A DNA stretch of 64,000 nt from Heterobilharzia americana (taxonomy: Eukaryota > Platyhelminthes > Trematoda > Strigeidida > Schistosomatidae), in NCBI GenBank assembly GCA_944470555.2, contig CALYCZ020000116.1, positions 62,001 to 126,000 of the forward strand. The letters run 5' to 3'. This document shows, piece after piece, positions 59,066-64,000 of this stretch. The notes under the pieces are model-generated. The model made no database searches, was not told where the DNA came from, and was given only the letters and a program-made list of their open reading frames with translations. The translations under genes were made by a program, and so were the position numbers. Numbering within the stretch: position 1 is the stretch's first letter; each line of letters begins with the position of its first letter.

Positions 59066-62000
59066 CCAAAAACAAGATAATTACTTGTTCATAAAAATTA
59101 AAAACAGTAATAAATACTAGATGTCAAGATTCATGCTGGTCCCTAGCACGTTTAGACACAGGCGGTTTAATTAGTTATAAAGTGTTGAGTTTGGGTTCGA
59201 AATACTGAACTTGATTAAACCAAAAACAAATTGAAGGTCTATTTATTTAAATAACGAGAAATCCTCATTTAGTCACTGAATAACAAAAGGAGGTTAAGGT
59301 GAAGACAATTATCTTTTCGACCACTCACTTTAACAGCTATGCGTTGATTAATACATATGTAAAATAACAAAATATTCAAGACAAGACGAGACCAGTCAAA
59401 TAACTAAGACAGTCAAGTAGCAAGCTTTTGTCATCGGAATTACGTGTTAGATGAGACTGAAAGCAAACCATGTTGAATTTAGCTAGATTTTGCCCTTGTA
59501 TAACTAGTTGCTTCACAGAGATCTAATCTTTCGAAATGTGTAATCTCAGATAAAACAAGTTTCGCAAAAGGCTTCATTCATATTCTACTACTTTCTTGTC
59601 TAGACATAATTTCATTCAGTGTATGCTTATTTCCTGACTGACTACTCCGTACTGAATAAAGGTGGTAAGAGTTAACTAATACCGAAATATCCCGCTTCTT
59701 GGTTCACAACTGTAGAAGATGAAGACGTACGTATTCGACATAGGACGTAGGAATACACTGTTATGTACTGACGGACGTTTTGAGTATAGATTATTGCTTA
59801 CAATCATGTCAAAGTAATCATACAACTTTTGACAGATGATTTTGATAGTCATGTTACCTCATATTCCTTGTTTTTAGTGGTAGTAGAAAGTTTCACATCT
59901 CTGATGTAAGTGTTGCATCATTCTTATTATATCTTTTCGGCGTTGACTTGACGTACAAGATTCAGCAATCAGTCTCTCTATCAGCCTAACTATATTGGGC
60001 TTGTGCATTGTGATTCTCTCCCAACCTATTTCGCAGTTGTATATCAATGCCTACAATGTATTAGCCGAGTTTCTTTCGAAGTTAAGGTTCCTATTAGGGT
60101 CAATCAACCTACATTTGGACAAATTCTTATGTTCTAATAATCCGACTAACTCCGCGGTCGGACAATGTAGTGAAACCTATACCGAAGATATGAAATCTTT
60201 GACTAGAACAGAAAACAAAGGATGTTAGATGACAGGACTATAAGCTGTTTGATTACTTTGATTTGGTTACAAGCAATAATCTGTGCTCAAAACTTCATCA
60301 ATTAAATAATACTGTATCATTGTGTTATGCTATATCAAATAAACAAATCTAATATGGGAGACGTATTTATTTGAAGAAAAATCATTTGAGATTGTGTGTA
60401 AAGATGAAGACGGCTTTTTAAGCTAAAATAAAAGGCAACTGGGAGTGTATTCATCATTTTCAAGCACTTATATGTTATTGAAGAATAACGTGGAGCAAGG
60501 TTTTGATTCTTATTATAACTGAACTGTCATAGTTATTTTCACTTTAATACATACAGATCTCATCAGCCAGAACTGCTATTCTTACAAGTTGCTTGCAGAG
60601 TGAGAGTAGTCGCATTCAACAAACCATTGAATGACAGCGTCGCTAATTCTATAGCATATATGATATTACTCAATCTGTATAATGTATAGTAAATGACCCG
60701 TCATTATTATGTAATTGATTCCTCGTGAAAATTAAAGCTTAATTTTGAAACGGCAATTAAATCAGTCCTTTTGATTTAAATAGCGCTTAGACTTCTTTCA
60801 AATTATCTGCTTACTACTAGTTATTTGAACTACATGTATAGCCAAATAACACTCTTGTCTCGTCCCGTGATCTTAGTGTGATACAAACTAGTGAAGGTAA
60901 ACAATACCAAAATAAAGTATTTAAAAACATTACTTCACTTTGTTACAAAGTTATGATACAACTTTTTGCGTGGGTGGAAACAAAGCGTTCCGTTATCTAT
61001 CAATAATCTTCACCCTGAGTTATTGTATCAGCTCTTTCATAATTGTGTGCAAACACTAAAGCATAGTGAAACAGCCATACCAAGGTCAATCGATATTTCA
61101 ACCCGATTCACCTGAAGAAGTAGATTACAACTAAGTAGTAACGTATCTCATTATCTCTTTTAAAAAGTTATCTTAACATCTCAATCAGTGTATCATAACA
61201 TCAACACAAAGAAAATGTGCATGTTGTTGGACATGGGCCAAATGTTTTGATGATATGTTTAGTATAATTTGGTAGGTGATCCAAATCATAAAACCTCAAG
61301 AAGAATAAAGTTCCTAATGTTAATGAACACAGTCAATTGACACTTAACCTGATGTCATTGTGAATTGTGACATATGATTTGGATCCAACGTTTCAGTAAG
61401 AGGAGGAAGAAGAAGAACTCAAGAATTTACTCCCAATAATTAGTTGTATTTGCGTTATTCTTAGTCAAAATAATTTTGATCACAAGGGAAATGCTTTGAC
61501 TACAGATAGAAGCCGTCGCAGCTTAGTTATATTGAACGTAACAAATAAACAATCAGTCAAACTTCCTCAGATAATGAATGCTACATATGATCTCAAGCTG
61601 TGCAGTACAATTTTCCGCAGAATAGGGAAATTGTTGTCACTATTCGCATACAGGATCCTATGTATATCCTCACACTAGTGTCGTCACAATCAGTGACAGT
61701 GTAATTCAAAGAGATGACAGTATTAAAGGTGCATGGCGGAAAGAAGTGCGATAGAGTAAAAACGGATTTCATATAATTTTTAAAAAAAATATATGATTTG
61801 AATAAAAACAAATTTATTTGCGCAATGAATTTTGAATAATTTGACCATGCACTTAGTTATCAAAGTGGCTTATACATGAAGACGAAACTATTTCAAAACA
61901 AAGTAAAACAGTTTTGATAAAAGCGTTACAAAGAAACAATAAGACAGGATTTGTTTCTGTCGCAACATTGATTTCGAACTAAAATGAAGATTAGCAAGGA

Positions 62001-63467
62001 AGATTAAAATAGGTGATATTATTTTGCACTCACTAGGTTCTCCAACATCTGAGACTGATTACCATACACAAATTGATGAAATTTCCATGATATACCCCAT
62101 AGAATTGTTAGAGATACTCTGGTGTCAAATTTTGAAAATTTGGTCCATAATTTTATCAGTAAAATTGCTGTATGAGAGACAGACGAAATTATTGCAAAAT
62201 ATGGTAAAAAGTGCTATGCAAACTATCTATTAAGAACTATTCAATGTTCTGTTCTATTCAGGATAATGCACATACAATAAGTAAAGTTGCGAACGACAAC
62301 TATTAGCCACTTTTAGACGCTACTCATTTAGATGGAAGATAATCCAGTAAGACATTCAATTTATAAGTGTCACTTTATCTGGATACTACCTTGGTGTTCA
62401 CAGCTTTTGTTTCATGAGATACAAGCGGCACTAAGCAATATTCATTAAGGTTCAGTTTACTAGTAGGACAGGTGAAATCGATGAGGATATCACAACTGTT
62501 AACTGACAAACTAGTAAGAAATCTATACCCTTTTTAATTTATAGACTACTTTCGGAATTAAGTAACACTTGGAATTGAAAAGCCTGATTTTGAAATGAAA
62601 ACTTAAGTTTCTCATTGGAAGACTATGTTATACAGTCAGACTCTTCATTCCCGAGGATTATCTTCAAAGCAATAAAAGTGATTATATAATGTTTCCGTTC
62701 CACTTACCTTTTTACATCTGTATGTGGCCCAAGGCGAGGAGTAACCAGGCTACGCAAATGAAGGTGAAAGAACTTTCACCAAAATGACTAACGTGACAGA
62801 CGAGTGCTCAGTCTTTAGTATGTATAGGCGACAGGTGGTCACGTTCATGCAGTGTATGAGAAATTATTGATGTTGGTCCTCGGAATGGTAAAAATAATAA
62901 CCCCAAAAATTCTGCATGAAAACGGTTAGGGCCTCACTCTGAGATTCACTGAAGTAGTAGTCAGATGTAAATTCAAGCCTGTCACAAGTTCAAGAACATT
63001 TCGTTCAAATACTCAACTTATCTTGGTAATTTTATTCCTACTCTTATAACAGGGGTAGCCATAAAAACACACATATCATGCACGTATATAAGACACTGAG
63101 AGTTTAATGGATGAACCTACTGTTCAAAATATATCGCGTATTTACTTCATCTTTTCAGATAGACTTTTTCAATGACTACTTTCAAAATTTGTAACATGGA
63201 TTATTTACTTCAATTTTAAAAAAAATATTATACCAGAAAAGGTTAGAAAGAAGGTAGCGTCTATTTTCATTGATCTATGCAACCAAGGAATATGTAACGA
63301 GTTACTTCATCAATCGGTTGATATCACCCAATGCGGTTAGATTTCGATATTTGTTGATGGTCGGTTAGTCTTCATACCTGATTCTGTCATTTCACTGAAT
63401 AAAAACGAAAACTTTCATTTAACTATATGAGATAGCCATAGTTTGGCAGACTGGTATTTATACTGGG
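59066..63467. other. AT-rich intergenic DNA, no supported gene
   Basis: Frames at 59995-60228 and 62024-62233 both start at TTG and are within chance length; the former follows a TTTCGCAG that could be a splice acceptor. The segment 62735-62960 is less AT-rich and may be an old repeat. Confidence 0.4.
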
Positions 63468-63633
63468 TGATGATTGAAGGTGAAATGAAAATTTGGACCG
63501 GAGCCGGATTCAGACCAACGACCACCGGGTTTCCGGTCCGATACTGTACCCACTGAGCATCAGGCCGGAAACCCGGTGGTTGCTGATTCCGATCCAGCCA
63601 TGATCTTAATTTTCATTTTACCTTCAATCATCA
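63468..63633. repeat. Inverted tRNA-like dimer (palindromic SINE or MITE-like)
   Basis: Two 71-base arms (63468-63538 and 63563-63633) are inverted copies, 55 of 71 matching without gaps, around a 24-base centre. The minus strand of the left half and centre looks tRNA-like. It has an A-box-like GCTCAGTGGGTA (63547-63558), CCGGAAACCCGG in the anticodon-arm region and a B-box-like GGTCTGAATCC (63506-63516). The outermost 22 bases of the two arms are almost identical, as in terminal inverted repeats. Confidence 0.85.
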
Positions 63634-64000
63634 CATTGTATAAAAGTAAAATACGATTCAGCTGAAAAATTATTTCCCATAATAGATCAAACGAATAAGC
63701 CAGTGGATTCGAAGAAATTTAAAAACAAAAAGCTGATTCGAATCCATTTAAGAGTTTAATATTCATCTTCATAGTACAGGTTTCGTTGAATAATTCAACC
63801 TGAGTTATTGAAAACTTTGACAGCATGTGGCAGCATCGAATACGACCAAAGATTTGCTGACTCGGGTGGATAATTCGAATCGACAAGTGAATTTTACTTC
63901 AATGACACCAATATACGACGAAATTTGTACCTAGTGTTATTGCTTGTATTACACCGTCGTTGATTGGACCGAACTGATCAGTTTCTGTTGGCATATAGGC
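63634..64000. other. Intergenic stretch to the window end
   Basis: No feature recognised. Confidence 0.4.

Noticed and set aside
59995..60228. 77-codon frame with a splice-acceptor-like TTTCGCAG
   Set aside because: TTG start, no partner exon or motif; kept only as a note.
63500..63560. Possible functional tRNA gene on the minus strand
   Set aside because: A and B boxes are present, but the anticodon arm would leave a four-base loop and there is no acceptor stem; it is SINE-like.
1..64000. CRISPR arrays, bacterial operons, ribosome binding sites
   Set aside because: Eukaryotic sequence with no regularly spaced repeats or prokaryotic gene packing.

Overview
The window looks like a piece of a schistosome (blood fluke, genus Schistosoma) nuclear chromosome. 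It is AT-rich and gene-poor, and scattered with degenerate retroelements: RTE-type LINEs ending in short AAT-type tails, a Ty3/Gypsy-type gag fragment, and SINE-like repeats carrying hammerhead-ribozyme remnants of the type described from Schistosoma. The best genes belong to the family named 'Trematode PH-like domain' in Pfam. The species is not settled from sequence alone.

There are two convincing protein genes, both intronless across their reading frames and on the + strand: 3945-4871 (308 aa) and 50513-51397 (294 aa). They are clear paralogs, about 71% identical over residues 16-100, with Met aligned at the same place. A Ser/Pro-containing linker then leads to a second conserved block near the C-terminus. 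A third open frame (2292-2789), about 1.2 kb upstream of the first gene, has a pattern I read as a very divergent PH-like C-terminal half. It has no early ATG, so it may be an exon or a relic. The reading is a locus that once expanded by duplication, now split by about 45 kb of repeat-rich DNA.

Repeat layout from left to right: (AT)n at 2002-2080; LINE copy A (minus, 9957-11830); LINE copy B (minus, 14963-16186); a fold-back element at 19160-19800; a gag fragment bracketed by two 166-bp, about 98% identical inverted arms (21783-22874); an Smα-like SINE (27872-28175); LINE copy C (plus, 31279-32452); a tRNA-like/hammerhead SINE (32925-33145); LINE copy D (minus, 39373-42340, the longest); another hammerhead-like repeat (43915-44030); a cluster of four hammerhead-bearing repeats at 57290-59065; and an inverted tRNA-like dimer (63468-63633). 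All LINE and gag copies carry stops, frameshifts or deletions, and I regard them as dead.

The remaining stretches are AT-rich DNA in which I see no supported gene. Short exons of an intron-rich gene could be hidden there, because schistosome genes often have long introns and micro-exons, and I cannot exclude that by eye. In this composition, open frames of 60-100 codons are expected by chance many times over, so most were left out.
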